A DNA stretch of 64,000 nucleotides from Poecilobothrus nobilitatus. Its lineage: Eukaryota; Arthropoda; Insecta; Diptera; Dolichopodidae. Shown in pieces: positions 1-11,375 of this stretch. The position numbers were made by a program, and so were the translations under genes. Within the stretch, counting starts at the first letter, position 1. Each line of letters begins with the position of its first letter. The stretch is from NCBI GenBank assembly GCA_947095535.1, contig OX352773.1, positions 232,791,477 to 232,855,476 on the forward strand, written 5' to 3'. The notes below the pieces were generated by a model that was not told the DNA's origin, ran no database searches, and worked only from the letters and a program-made list of their open reading frames with translations.

Positions 1-129
1 TCGATCCATAGGATGTTGCTAATGGGTAACAAACACAAGAATAACATTGACTTTAGAATTTTTGTGGCACTAATTTTTAATAATTTTGTATCTGCTGTAT
101 TTCTCAAATATGATTAATGGTATACAAGA

Positions 130-320
130 GGCCTCGGTGGCCTAGTGGGTAAGAGCGTATAAAATACGCTGTAAATACCGAGGACGTGTGGGTTGAAATC
201 CCACACACGTCGTAAGAGTTATTCCCTCTTTCGACATTTACAGCCACTCTTGAACAGGAAAGGCTGTGTAATTTCCTGTTCACATTTATGTGACAGAAAA
301 ATGCATTAAAAAAAATAAAG
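130..320 (+). mobile_element. tRNA-derived SINE, copy 1
   Basis: The element opens with GGCCTCGG and a Pol III A-box-like stretch (TGGCCTAGTGG, about 138-148). A B-box-like GGTTGAAATCC follows at 192-202, one change away from the classical GGTTCGAATCC. The tRNA-unrelated body includes the segment reading CACATTTATGTG and ends in ATGCATTAAAAAAAATAAA, a typical SINE A-rich tail. Clear relatives lie near 11.2, 42.7, 46.1 and 61.6 kb. The minus-strand open frame across it (shared with the 42.7-kb copy) is only a translation of the repeat. Such elements are transcribed by RNA polymerase III and copied by a partner LINE; that role is inferred from family knowledge. The parent tRNA was not identified. 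Confidence 0.85.
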
Positions 321-1919
321 GTAAATACAAGTTCAACAAATGTTAGTTTTATCTCTTGATTAAGCGTAACGTTGCACAAAAAATTGAAAATTAGATTCTT
401 ATAGAGATATGAAAATTTGACATTTCAGTTCAAAATATATCATTGACCGATTTTGGCACCAATATTAGTTTAACAATATTATATTTTAAAATATTAAAAG
501 TCTTCTCTTAATTATAAAGAAATGGTTTTTGAAATAAAATTAAAAATTGTTTTTATATTTTCCCAAGTTTCTTTAAAAATAAAATTTTAACAAATATTAA
601 ATATTTTATCATGGTTGTGTTGTAAATGAGAGAACTCATTTGGCAAACTCAACTCATTGTTCAAAATATGAACGGATCTAATATTTGAACTGACTCAAAA
701 TTTGAGTTGAGTGATGAGTTGTATTGAAATTTCACCTTTTTACAATATTTTAGTGCAAATTTAGTCACAATTTTAAAATAGGTACTTTATTATATGGTTT
801 TGGAATTGTATACTTCTACATAATACCTATAATCTATATAATACCTTTTATATAATACCTATAATCCATTGCATTCCATACAATTTTATTGAAATTTAGC
901 AATTTCAAACGTTAAATATCAATCTAATAGATCTGGGTTCAATAATCATATTATTTCAATTAAACTTTAGATGTTTTTTACTCAAATAATAATTTTTTGA
1001 TTTTTAGCATTTTTTATTATTAAATATAATAATATTATCTTCTTTAATTTTTATCTCGTCTCGATTTTGATTCTATTCATTGGAAATTTTACTTTATTCT
1101 TTTTTTTTTCTATCTGAAGATCAAAGAATATTTTAGTAACATTAAGCTTTTAATCTTCAAAAATAAAACAATACTTATTATTACCATCCAATTATTTATA
1201 TAGCATATTATATTTTATCGCATATTTTAAGATACAAAAATTAAAAGCAAAATAAAACATCAACCGTTTTATTAAGATTTATAATGGTAAAAGATTTCTA
1301 AAATTACTTGTTTGACAATCTTTTGTAACCTTTTTCATTTAAACTGATTTCAGATTCTATAAAAAAGATTTTCTGAATAGTAAAAATAAAATAATATAAT
1401 GTTATAAATTGGGGTTCTTATAATATGGTTAATAATAAATAGTTAAAATGTGAAAACTTAAATAGAACTAATACATACAATATATCTACTTGTATAAATA
1501 AAGAAAATTTACAAAAAAGAAACAATAGATATTATCAAATATTTTAATTCAAGGTTTCATTTTTGTTTTTAAGTTTTTGCATTAAATTTAAATTTTTGTT
1601 CACGATAGTGCAATATATTTAATAAAAATATTTCAAGGAAATTCTTGCAATAAAAATCTCTAAATTAAAATTATTTTTAATTTGTGTGAAATAAATTTGA
1701 TTTTTTTGTCACTTCGTTTCATTTGAACAATTATTGTTGGGTACAGTACAGTAACTTACCGAAAATCATTAAACAGAGCATTTGTATTTGCAATTAAAAT
1801 TTATTATTATCAGTTAGAACCAAAAGACATCTACTGCCAATATATCTTATAGATCAGAATCTGCTACCTTTAAGTTGATTTAAAAAAAAAAAAATTTGAA
1901 AAATATATTTATTAATTTC
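321..1919. other. AT-rich DNA, no gene recognised
   Basis: No coding signal seen. It holds an imperfect inverted repeat of AACTCA/TGAGTT words at 633-720 and a short ATAATACCTATAATC duplication near 821-870. The rest is AT-rich sequence with poly-A/T runs. Confidence 0.6.
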
Positions 1920-2600
1920 AGTCTTCCGTTCGTCTTGTCGTTTGTGCATCTGTTTAGAAAACTTCAATACCGTTAAAGACATAGAACTAATAGTTTTTTA
2001 ATAGATAGAGACATTGAAACAGGGAAATTTTTTTTAACTTTATAAAATAATGTCAGAAAAATACAAATTTTTTCAAACTTAGTATTTATAAATTTACCGT
2101 TATGTGAAAACAAGATTTTATAAAATTTTGCTTCTTCTTATATCTCTGAAACCCCTTTATAGTTAGAACGTTGAAATCTTAAGAAGAGAAAGATCTCTGC
2201 ATAAATTAACTCCGAAATTTATTTTGTTTGTTTGTACCCCTGCTGTTACAGGTCAAAAATTTAAAAATTGCTTTGTTCAGTCACCAGTATAACTTAGGAA
2301 CCAGTACCAAAAATTAAAGCTTTAAATTTTACATGTGCAAATAAATTTCCTGAATTAAGATTTCCCAAAAAATTAAAGTGTCTCTTCATTTTTTACAATT
2401 TTTCTTTGATATAGAGAATTCTGAGAAAAATTTCAAAAGTTCCTGCAATTCCGGCAGCTTTTTAGTTAGGACGTTAAAATTTTGAAAGAAGAAAAATATT
2501 TTCAAAATTAGCGTAAAGTAACACAGCCCTTTATATTTGTTTTATAGGTTTAAAATTTCAATTTTATAATTTTAAATTTTAATACAACACACATTTTACT
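1920..2600 (+). repeat. R2 interspersed repeat, copy 1 (diverged)
   Basis: This segment has a degraded GTCCGTCCGTCTGTTT-like start (about 1922-1955), then AAACTTC, then TTTACCGTTATGTGAAAAC near 2094. It continues with an ATAACTC/GAAACCCC block and a GGAACCAGTACCAAAAATT block. The same order of words occurs at 52955-53640 (same orientation) and, reverse-complemented, at 4860-5475. No coding potential was seen. The element class is unknown; it could be noncoding sequence of a larger transposon. Confidence 0.6.
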
Positions 2601-4440
2601 ACTTAACAAACCAAAAATCGTCTTCGTGAAAATCCTGAAAATCAGCGTTAAAAATAAATATCAATTCATTTAAGGATGTAAGGATCAATGGCTTTTAAAT
2701 GATCAAATTTTTAAAATGATAGCTTTTTCTTACACTCTACAAAACTTTAGGATATTAGGATTTGTACATTGTTGCTGCTGGTTTAACTAAAAAAAAAAAA
2801 TAGTTAAATACATTATAGAATAATGGCACTATTTTTTAGTAAAAATTTATAAATGTTCATGGAATTTGTTCTACAAAGAAAATTACAAAAAATAAAGAGA
2901 CACTTTCAAAGAACCCGTACACAATTAAAAGATAATAGATGGCGCAGAATTAAAGAAACGCCTAGCCTTGTACAATAGCTACAGCCAAGTAATTAACGGC
3001 TTAGTGAAATAATGATTCCAGAAACTGAAGCATAGTCAAATATGAATAATATATGATCCTTATATGTATAATATATATGATAATATGAATATGAATAATA
3101 TATTATGATCCTTATAATATAGTGGATGCCCTATTATCCTTATATTAGTAAGAAGAAAAAAAAGCAACCTACTTAGCTTTAAAAAATGTGTACAAAGGAC
3201 CAGTTTAAAGAATTCAGAATCATAATATTGTTCAGAATCTCATAACAATAAATTTATTGGCATAACAATTATAAATATTGGCTTTACATAACAATAAATT
3301 TAAATCAAATTGCAAAAAATTGTACCTAGATACCTATTAATTTAGAAATTTAAAGTCATTTAATTTGGTTTGGTATTTTTACCACTACTGTGACTTGTTT
3401 TTATTAGATCTTTCTTTTATGAGTTCCTTCAGAACTCTTTGAGAACTTAAAACGGTGTTTAAGTTTTCAAACAGTTCTGCAGACAGGGTTAAATGAAAAT
3501 AATTAACAAATTTTTAAAAAGTATCCCCTTAAATTTAATTTTTTGAAAAGTATCCCCTTAAAACAAAAATATTTATTTTATTTTCGAATATAAAATTTTA
3601 AACATTTTTTAAGAATATCCTTGCTAAATTTGGTTTATGGATAAGCTAAATTGATTAGATTTTTTTCTTTATATATATATATAATTTCTGATATTATTAC
3701 AAAAATTATTTACTTTTTTACGAAAATAACCTTTTCAAAAACAATTAATTAAAATCAAATTCGAAAATGTTCGTTGAATTTACTAAAAAACGGATGATAA
3801 ACGTGATGTGGTAGATTATTATGTGTACTAAAAAGCATTTCCTGAAGGGAAATTTAAAATTTCGAAGTAGAAAAGAATATAAAAACTTTCCCAAATTATG
3901 TTATCTGTTATACAAAAATCACAAGAATATAGAAAAGAATAAAAAAACAAGCAAAGAACAAGCGAAGAATAAACGTATATGGTTCATGAGTTAGCTAAAT
4001 GCTAGTACTAATGGTTTTATAATTTACTAAAATATTCCTTCAATTCGAAATCTTTTTTTCTATATTATGATTCATACTATTTCGTTAAGTTTGAAAATGG
4101 ATGTAAATAATTTTGGGAAATTTATTTAAGACACAATAAAAAAAATGGGAAATTTTATTTGAAAACCATATGATGGGTTGCTGTAATAAATAAGACGAAA
4201 AATATTTTAAAAGCGGTAAATACAGCAGAAAAGATTGGAATTTTTCACTTTAGTCTGCTTTCGTTAAATTCTTTAATTTTTTTTTTTTTGGTATCTAATT
4301 GTTTCTTAATTATTAAAGTAAAAAATCATAATTTAACTAGGTACACTAATTTTTTATTAAACGATTACTTTACTTGTTATTATTTTAGAATATATTATGT
4401 AGTAGTATTTACTAATACCTGTTAGTTCTAAAAATATTTA
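2601..4440. other. AT-rich DNA with small duplications
   Basis: No gene recognised. A perfect 17-bp direct repeat AAAAGTATCCCCTTAAA is found at 3517-3533 and 3546-3562. The 2930-3165 part is listed separately. Confidence 0.55.
2930..3165 (+). repeat. Diverged repeat shared with 43.07 kb, copy 1
   Basis: AGATAATAGATGGCGCAGA is followed about 50 bp later by AATTAACGGCTTAGTGAAAT and a TGATTCC word. The same ordered words appear at 43065-43235 in the same orientation (AGATAATAGATGGAGCGCAG, then AATCAACGGCTTAATGAAAC and ATTATTCC). The class is unknown and the right boundary is uncertain. Confidence 0.45.
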
Positions 4441-4441
4441 A

Positions 4442-4463
4442 TTTTTCTATTTCCAGGTATGTA
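4442..4463 (+). other. Candidate recursive-splice (ratchet) motif
   Basis: A pyrimidine tract and acceptor are joined directly to a donor: TTTTTCTATTTCCAG|GTATGTA, junction between 4456 and 4457. Fused acceptor-donor sites of this type mark zero-nucleotide exons in long Drosophila introns. No host gene is known here and chance occurrence is quite possible in AT-rich DNA. Confidence 0.15.
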
Positions 4464-4859
4464 CGTTAACCTTTTTCCTTTGATAATAAAAGTATTTTTC
4501 TAGTTAATCAAGAAAAAATGTAAAAATGGTAAGTATAAAAATTATTAATAATTATTAAATATTATTTATAGTGAAAAATACTTTAAAAATCAAAACAACA
4601 AACAATTAAAATTAACTTAAATAAGAAAAATTCAACAAAAAATACATTTAATTCTAGTTTGTGATAAAAACTTTTTAAATGGTTTAAGTTGTAAGTAAAA
4701 GAAGCAAGGCAGAATATAAACCAACGATTTTTAAAAGCGCACATTTACAAAAGATAATACAAACTGCTTAGAATTGTGACATGCACTAAAATTAGGAAAT
4801 TTCATATAAGAAAAAATTGAAAGTGAAAATTAGATTATTTTTGCAATTTTGAGGGGTTG

Positions 4860-5475
4860 CAAGTCTTCAATTCAATTTTCTTGTCTTGCCGAAGAAAAAT
4901 ATGTACAGGTGCTTAAGTTACAGGTGTTTAAAAAAAATTAATTTCAATTTTTCAGCCTTAATAGCTCATAAACAGGGGGTGGTCTAAAAAAATTTTATGA
5001 GGAAACTTATATTAATTCTAAAAATTCTTTCTTGTCTCAAAATTTAAAATTCCTATCTAAAAGCGTGCCGAAGTTATGAAGGTAGAAAAATAATGCAAAA
5101 TTTGATTTTCACATAACGGTAAATTTAAATACTAAATTTTGAAAAAATTGTGATATTTTGAAAAATTTTAATTTTGATATTGATTTACAAAGGTAAAATA
5201 AAATTTCTGTTGAATGGCAATGTTAAGTAAAACATGATACGCATTTAAAAATAGGGCTTTTTCAAAGTTGGAGAGGCTGCATCCATTACGGGGGATGAGG
5301 TTACATAAAAAAGTTGTTCTACAACATTAATTTTTTTATGAGACCTACCCATGGTTACAATTTTTTTTCTCTATCTATAAACTTCTAACGGTGTAGAACT
5401 TTTGTAAACAGAAGGACGGACAGATTGAAACTAATAGGCACATTTTTTCAATTTTTTTTTAAAAATGTGCTAAAA
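4860..5475 (-). repeat. R2 interspersed repeat, inverted copy
   Basis: Read on the minus strand this matches 52955-53640 along most of its length: the GTCCGTCC-type start (plus-strand AACAGAAGGACGGACAG, about 5407), ACCCATGGTTA, CATCCATTACGG, AAAGCCCTATTTTTAAATGC, TTTACCGTTATGTGAAAA and a CCACCCCCTGTTTATGAGCT block. Identity looks moderate and clearly above chance over about 600 bp. It lies opposite to the copy at 1920-2600. No coding frame was seen. Confidence 0.75.
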
Positions 5476-7699
5476 ACAATATAATATGTGCTTATATAAT
5501 ATTATGTATATACTATACCTTTCAGTAACATAAGTAAAAACTTTACAGTTGCATAAAATAAATAGCAAGCAAAAATCAATATGGCTACTTTTAAATAGTA
5601 TTTTGGACACCAAACGACAATATGGTCAAATCAAACTAAAATAATAATTGTAAAAAAATAATGTAAAAAAAGTTAAAAGAAAATAAATAAAAAAAAAATT
5701 TTTAAAAACAGCACTTTTGAACTAAGTACATAAACAAAATAAGTTTTAAATTGCGAATTTTTCTGTAATATTCTATATTCCAACAATTACAAGCAAATAT
5801 ATAAATTTATGTGTCATAAAGCCTGTGAAACTAAAAAAAAAAATGGAGGCAATGACAACTTTATAGACTTTATGAAACATCTACATTTACTATATTGAGA
5901 TAAATTTTTTTTAAAGAAAAATATCACTTGGCAGCCTCCCAAAGATGTGATACAAAGCTAGTGAAGAATATATTGCTTGCTATTTTTTCCAAACAAATAT
6001 TATAATATACATATATACATTTAGTTTTGTCTATAGCTTTAGTTTAATCTTCAAGAAGTGATAGAGAAGGTCAAAATGTGATATATGAGGTGAAGTTAAT
6101 AATGGTATATTCTTGGATAAAAGTGCTTAATTAAATGACAAATTTTGTGTGAAAAATTCAATAATATTTGATTTTAAAAATAAATTTATAAAATTTTATT
6201 AAAAAAGCCACAGATATTTGGTTGTTAATTCATCAGAAAGATAGCTTACAGAGCTTCAAAAAAAAGGTACTTTTTCTATTTACCTATAATAGTTTCAAAA
6301 TTGTAAACTAAAAACTAAGCGACATATTTTAACAAAGAGAAAATTTTTTAGGCCTGATTATCTCAGTGACGGTGGGAAATAGACCACCTCCCCCTAATAA
6401 TAAGTGTGTTTTGCTTGTTTTAATCTCCCCTATTATTCCTTGAAATTATGCTGTCAATTTCTCAAAAACCCTATATATATCGGACATAGGGGCAAACTGC
6501 TTTAAACTGGAGCAGTTTTTTTGAAGAAAAAAAAACAAATACTTAAATTTTAAAAATGAAGAATCAACTAAGTATCTATGTATTAAAACTAATTAAAGTT
6601 ATATCACAAATGTAGGTATATAGAGGCGAATAACATCTAATCATGAATATTATATTTTTTCTCTAAAAATTCAACCAATTAAATTAAATTATATATAATT
6701 GAAATTAATTTATTATTTTAATCCATCTAAATTAAAAAAAAAATGATATTTTTTATTAATATTTTAAATACAGAGAAACTTTACGTATCTATATACAGTT
6801 TCGTACAAATACAAACAAAATAAAAATTTTTCTGAAAATATTTATATTATAGGGAACGATAAAACTTTTTTTTTTTTTTTTACCAATTTTTCATTTTTCT
6901 TTAAATTACTAACAATAAAACGATTTAAGGCATAATTTTAGCAATTTAAAATTATTTAAGAGTTAAAATAATGACGTGTTCAAACACAATATGGTTTATA
7001 AAAATATTCAAGACCAAAAACTTTTTCTTTCTTTTGTTTGTTTGTTTTTTCGAATTCCTTTGATAATTTCGTAATTTAAATAAATCTGACAATATACAAT
7101 TATAATACTTAATAGATTTCATTTTTATTTGTTGTTTTTTTTTTGTTTTTTTAGTTTTTATTCTTTTAAATAAATTCAATTTTAACCTATTTTCTAATAA
7201 AAATATGTATGTATGTAAATATATAAAATAATAATATACAAACGTGTTTGTAAGTGCTCTACATAATAAATGTGTGCATTTAAGTGGCGTGCAATAACTT
7301 TTCATTTATGAAAGAAAAATTCGTTTTTTCTTCTACTAATAAATTGAAAAATATTAAAGGGGGTTTATGATTATAAAGGGCCTTTCCATGTTATGTTGAA
7401 ATCTGATAATTATTTTTTTAATTAATTCAATTTTTTCGAGTACTTAAAGCTTTAAAGAACTCCCATGACAATTAACGAGTAACGAGTTAGATAATTAGTT
7501 AGCTCATTACGGCACGTCATTATGTTAAATTTTATCATGAAGAGATTTGTATTAAATTTGTGTTAGGGATTGGTCAATAATTCCTTTTCATCGTTCAGTT
7601 CACTAAGAAATTTCTCGTATGTTCATTTATTTTTTGTTTTGTAAAAACCAATGTCTTTAAACTTTATAGTAGCCATTTTCTGCACCAAAAGTTTCTTGA
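5476..7699. other. AT-rich DNA, no gene recognised
   Basis: Homopolymer-rich sequence. The 117-codon minus-strand frame at 6952-7305 is dominated by Lys/Asn/Ile/Phe with poly-A-derived runs and no domain, so it is not called as a gene. Confidence 0.6.
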
Positions 7700-7713
7700 C
7701 TAATTTTAAAATT
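7700..7713 (+). repeat. Left target-site duplication of LOA-type insertion
   Basis: CTAATTTTAAAATT here is repeated exactly at 8088-8101, immediately after the CCTA tail. A 14-bp perfect duplication of host DNA is what target-primed insertion of a non-LTR element leaves. The last one or two bases on the tail side could belong to the CCTA tail. Confidence 0.8.
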
Positions 7714-7965
7714 GCAATCATCACAGACCACTGGCCAGTGGGCACGCATGCGGTCAAATTAGGACTCCCACACAACACCTCATGCAGGAGCTGCAAAGAA
7801 GCAAATGAAAGTGAGAATCTGGAACACTTTCTTTGCAGATGTCCGGCCCTAGCTGGAGCCAAACGTCTCTCACTCGGCAAGCCGCTCTTCCACAACCTCA
7901 GCAAGCTTTCTGAACACAAAATCAAAGAACTGATCTTGTATCTGAACCGCTCGGGTTGGATATAA
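7714..7965 (+). pseudogene. C-terminal end of LOA-type LINE polyprotein
   Basis: The open frame runs to TAA at 7963-7965. From the ATG at 7651, the first 21 residues are encoded by host flank and the duplicated target, so that ATG is not the element's start. The element part has HWPVGTHAVKLGLP, then CRSCKEANES, LEHFLCRCPALA (a Cys/His cluster of C-x2-C, H-x3-C type), then LSEHKIKELILYLNRSGWI at the end. This arrangement follows the RNase H region in LOA-group proteins. All catalytic domains are missing, so it cannot act on its own. The opposite-strand frame at 7623-7988 is a shadow. Confidence 0.8.
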
Positions 7966-8041
7966 AACCGCAAACAATCTAAAAACACGGGTCACATGAG
8001 TGCAGTGGTATCAAAATGGCGCAATCTAGTGCTAATTGAGG

Positions 8042-8063
8042 CCTTCACGCAGCATCGTGAAGG
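8042..8063 (+). other. Perfect hairpin in LINE 3' UTR
   Basis: CCTTCACG and CGTGAAGG form an 8-bp stem with a 6-nt CAGCAT loop, 10 bp before the TACC tail. A 3' stem-loop close to the tail is a plausible recognition structure for the element's reverse transcriptase; that role is inference. Confidence 0.6.
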
Positions 8064-8087
8064 TCACCACCATACCTACCTACCTAC

Positions 8088-8101
8088 CTAATTTTAAAAT
8101 T
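8088..8101 (+). repeat. Right target-site duplication of LOA-type insertion
   Basis: Exact repeat of 7700-7713 (CTAATTTTAAAATT), directly at the end of the CCTA tail. Confidence 0.8.
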
Positions 8102-11100
8102 ATAATTTTCAATTGAAAATAATAATCCTATCTATTAATAGTGGTGATGTTTTATACATTTTGTTTCAGTAAAAAAAAAAAAAAAAATTTTAAAATGAAC
8201 TTAATCAACATAATATATAAATAATAGTATCTATAGGTGCATGAAAAGCCAAAATATAAGTTCAGTATCTAATTTGAAACGGCTTAAAAAAATAAGACAA
8301 TTATTAATATTCTCAAATTAATAATAATTGTCACACCCATATTCTTCTCAACTACAAATTTACATTAATTATCAAAAGTTAATACATAAAATTACTTTCT
8401 GTTTTTTACGGAGAACAGCTTCAAAAACACTAATCCACTAATAAACTCTATTCCGAGAATACCTAATGCCTGTGTTTAGATAAGCATTTTGTTTTTTGCC
8501 GTTTCCCCTATAGTAAGTTTGTAAACCAACAAACTGTAAAACTCTAAGATACCGGTACGCACATAAGTTATATTGTTACCATAAAATTTGATCATCTTTT
8601 ACAAACTTTTAGATGCCTCATTTAATTAAATACCAAGATATAACAACAACTCGAACTTATTGCAACTCAATTGCTACTTGTTCAATTGAAATATTAAAGA
8701 TAAAATGAGAAAAATTCGAAACGAACGACTAAATCGTTCGAATTCGATCCTGAGCAAGAATATATAATATAATTTTTCATACCTAGCTCGCCCTCCTTTA
8801 AGTTGTCACAAACGTAATGCAAATTTATTAAACCCTGAGAACTAAGTTCATAGGGATGTAATAATTAAAACTAATTATTCGAGTTATCAATTTATACAAA
8901 TCGAAACTATCGGTTAGAACATCAACAAATATTTTTATATCAAAAAAAATTATTATGAAAACAGGTAAGACATCTCCAAATACTTTCCCACATCTGAGTA
9001 TAATCTTACAAACGGTAATAGGTATAGAAAAAATAAATGGAATTAACAAGTTCCTAATAAAAAAAAAAAAAAAAACAAAGATATATTTATAATGTTGTAC
9101 TTATGGCTAATAGCATTTTTTATGGTTTTCTTTTTTGCTTTTGTGTAGATTGACGTTACTATAGAAAAGCTTTGTTTTCCTTTTTTTAAAAAAAGAAATG
9201 TCGCTGATAATAAAAATAAAGATTTTTTTCCATAGAGACATTTAAGATTTGTTACATTACAATAAAAATAAGAAATGACAATAACATAATTTCTACTTCA
9301 GAAGATCTTATAGTCTTCGTAGTACCGCAAAAAAAAAAAAAAAAATCAACGCGGTTTTAATATAAAAAAACTTTTTCCGGTATACTTATGTATTCTTACT
9401 AAACCAAAACCACCCACAAAATAGCACAATGTAAGATTCTTTTTTGAATAGATTCATATTACAAATTAAATTTATTTGATTGGTTGTTAGTTATTCTGTT
9501 CATATATGATTCTATAAAATATGGCTTATACATTTTGTTTTTTTTTTCACTATCTCAATATAACTCGCTATAACTTATTTGATATACTTTTGATGAAGAA
9601 GATAAAAAGTACACTTGTTTGAATAGTAATTTATAAAATAAAATATAAAATTTAAATAAATTCATTTATAAAATATTTTTATTAATTACATTGTGCCATT
9701 AGCGTAGATACGTCAAAACGCTATATGATCTATGTAGAAAATATGTTTTTTTAAAATTTCTAAAGAAAGGTGTAAAAATTGCATATTTTTCAAAAGTATA
9801 TTGACTTTTAAAAAAAAAATCTCGACTTACTGGGGGACGATTTCTAAAACTTAAAGCATAAGGATGGTGTTACAAATAAAACTCGAAGATGTGCAGTTCC
9901 AATAGTAAAAAGTATGTAAACATTTATATCACTCCTTAATAGAATAAATTAATGCCAGACGCTTGAACTCCTATTTTTTGTTTGAAAAGGTGACATTTAA
10001 TTTTAACCTCAGTTTTATGCATTTGATCCAACGATGTGGATTAAAATTAAATACAAAACAAAATGAAAAATCATAATCTTAAGCAAAGAACAGATAATAG
10101 AGCGTACTAATGGAAACAATATTTCAATAGAAAGAATAAACAAAATAACCTAACTATAGGCTGTAGGTAAAAGACAAATGAAATCGTTCGGTAGGAATTA
10201 TGTATGCCGAATAGAACAGCTATGTAAAGCTAGATACTTTCTTCATTTTTATTTGAAAAGATATGTTACCGCCACAATTTAATCCTACAACAAAGATTGG
10301 TCAGATTTTATGATATTTCAGTGCTCCTATACGAAGCCGAAGTAAGTAGATAGTCTAACAGAAATTTCTCTTCAAATACAAAAGAATATTAAATATAAGT
10401 ATGTGTCAAATAGAATTACTAATGTTGAAGTTTTCAAAAAAAATATAAAAATTAACGGAAATTATAAATATGTATAACAAAACAAAGAAAAGTGAAATAC
10501 TTTCCTCATATAAATGAAACATCCACAAAAATATTATCATTTTCTATGTCTCATTCTTTAAGACAAAATACACAAGGAAGAAAAAGTTTTAATTTAAAAT
10601 TAAATATATCTCCAGGAAAAGGGTTAAATTGTTATATTATTTTTGAACATATTTTTATTTTTTTTTTTACTAAATACAAAATTTTTTGTTATACAATATT
10701 AAAATATAAATTTTTGGCAATTAAAATAGCGTCAGAATCTTTTTCATTAAATTTAATTTCAATATGGCTTTAGTTTAAACAATTCTAATAACTTTTTTTC
10801 TTTCTGGCAACGTTTCATAATTATCTGGATATTTAAATAAAATAAGTTTTGTATATCTAAGTATGTACTTATACCATTTATATTAACAAAAAATAAATAT
10901 ATTATAAGTATAGCTAAAACAATTTGTATTTGTAGCAATTTATTTTTTACAGATTGAAAGTGCTAGAAAACTTCTATTTTATTAAGTTATTCTTTAATTT
11001 TTAAATATTTAATTGTTAGTCTTTAATTAGTCTAATCTTTAAATTAGAGTCTTTATCAATAATTACGGCTTAATTTTAACTGTTTATATGGTCTTATGAA

Positions 11101-11209
11101 TCGTTAAAGGAACTTTTTTTTATGAATAAAATTACTTTAGAGTAATTTTTTTTTTTAATAAGGTGTATATGAAAATTGAATCAATAAATCAACACAAAAT
11201 TATGGTAGA
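8102..11209. other. AT-rich DNA, no gene recognised
   Basis: No gene supported. Open frames at 8828-9049 and 10492-10773 are short, lack recognisable motifs and have the composition of AT-rich noncoding DNA. A block around 8575-8625 (ACCATAAAATTTGATCATCTTTTACA) resembles 12812-12845, possibly an old repeat. Confidence 0.55.
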
Positions 11210-11375
11210 TGACGACGGTGGCTTAATGGGTAAGAGCGTATAAATTACGCTATAAACACCGGGGGAGTTTGACTTCGAATCCCGAAAGAATAATTTCCCC
11301 TTAGAACATTTATAGCCATACCAGCGCAAAGGAAAGACTGTGTAATTTCCTTCCACATTTATGTGGCAGGCGAAT
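11210..11375 (+). mobile_element. tRNA-derived SINE, copy 2 (diverged)
   Basis: It has the same order of blocks as copy 1: an A-box-like TGGCTTAATGGG at 11219-11230, then TAAGAGCGTATAAATTACGC, a B-box region CTTCGAATCCC near 11273-11283, then ATAATTTCCCCTTA, GGAAAGACTGTGTAATTTCC and CACATTTATGTGGCAG. Many substitutions and small deletions make it the oldest-looking full-length copy. The A tail is lost or replaced. Confidence 0.8.

Larger units (their letters stand above)
7714..8087 (+). mobile_element. 5'-truncated LOA-type non-LTR retrotransposon
   Basis: About 374 bp of LINE 3' end: the last ~83 codons of the polyprotein, a ~107-bp 3' UTR and a tail of four TACC units (8073-8090). It is framed by a 14-bp direct duplication. 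Severe 5' truncation is the usual outcome of aborted reverse transcription. The short open segment has no stops or frameshifts and the flanks are identical, so the insertion is probably fairly young (inference). The LOA/R1-group assignment rests on the HWPVGTHAVKLGLP and CRSC...HFLCRCPA motifs and the tetranucleotide tail. Confidence 0.85.

Noticed and set aside
104..379. Minus frames at 104-379 and 42744-43013 sharing a similar peptide (CHINVNRKLHSLSCS)
   Set aside because: The shared peptide comes from the antisense strand of two copies of the same SINE, not from a protein family.
6952..7305. 117-codon minus-strand open frame
   Set aside because: Lys/Asn/Ile/Phe-dominated, built from poly-A/T runs, with no motif; expected by chance in this composition.
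7623..7988. 121-codon minus-strand open frame, the longest but one in the window
   Set aside because: It is the antisense shadow of the LOA-type LINE C-terminus.
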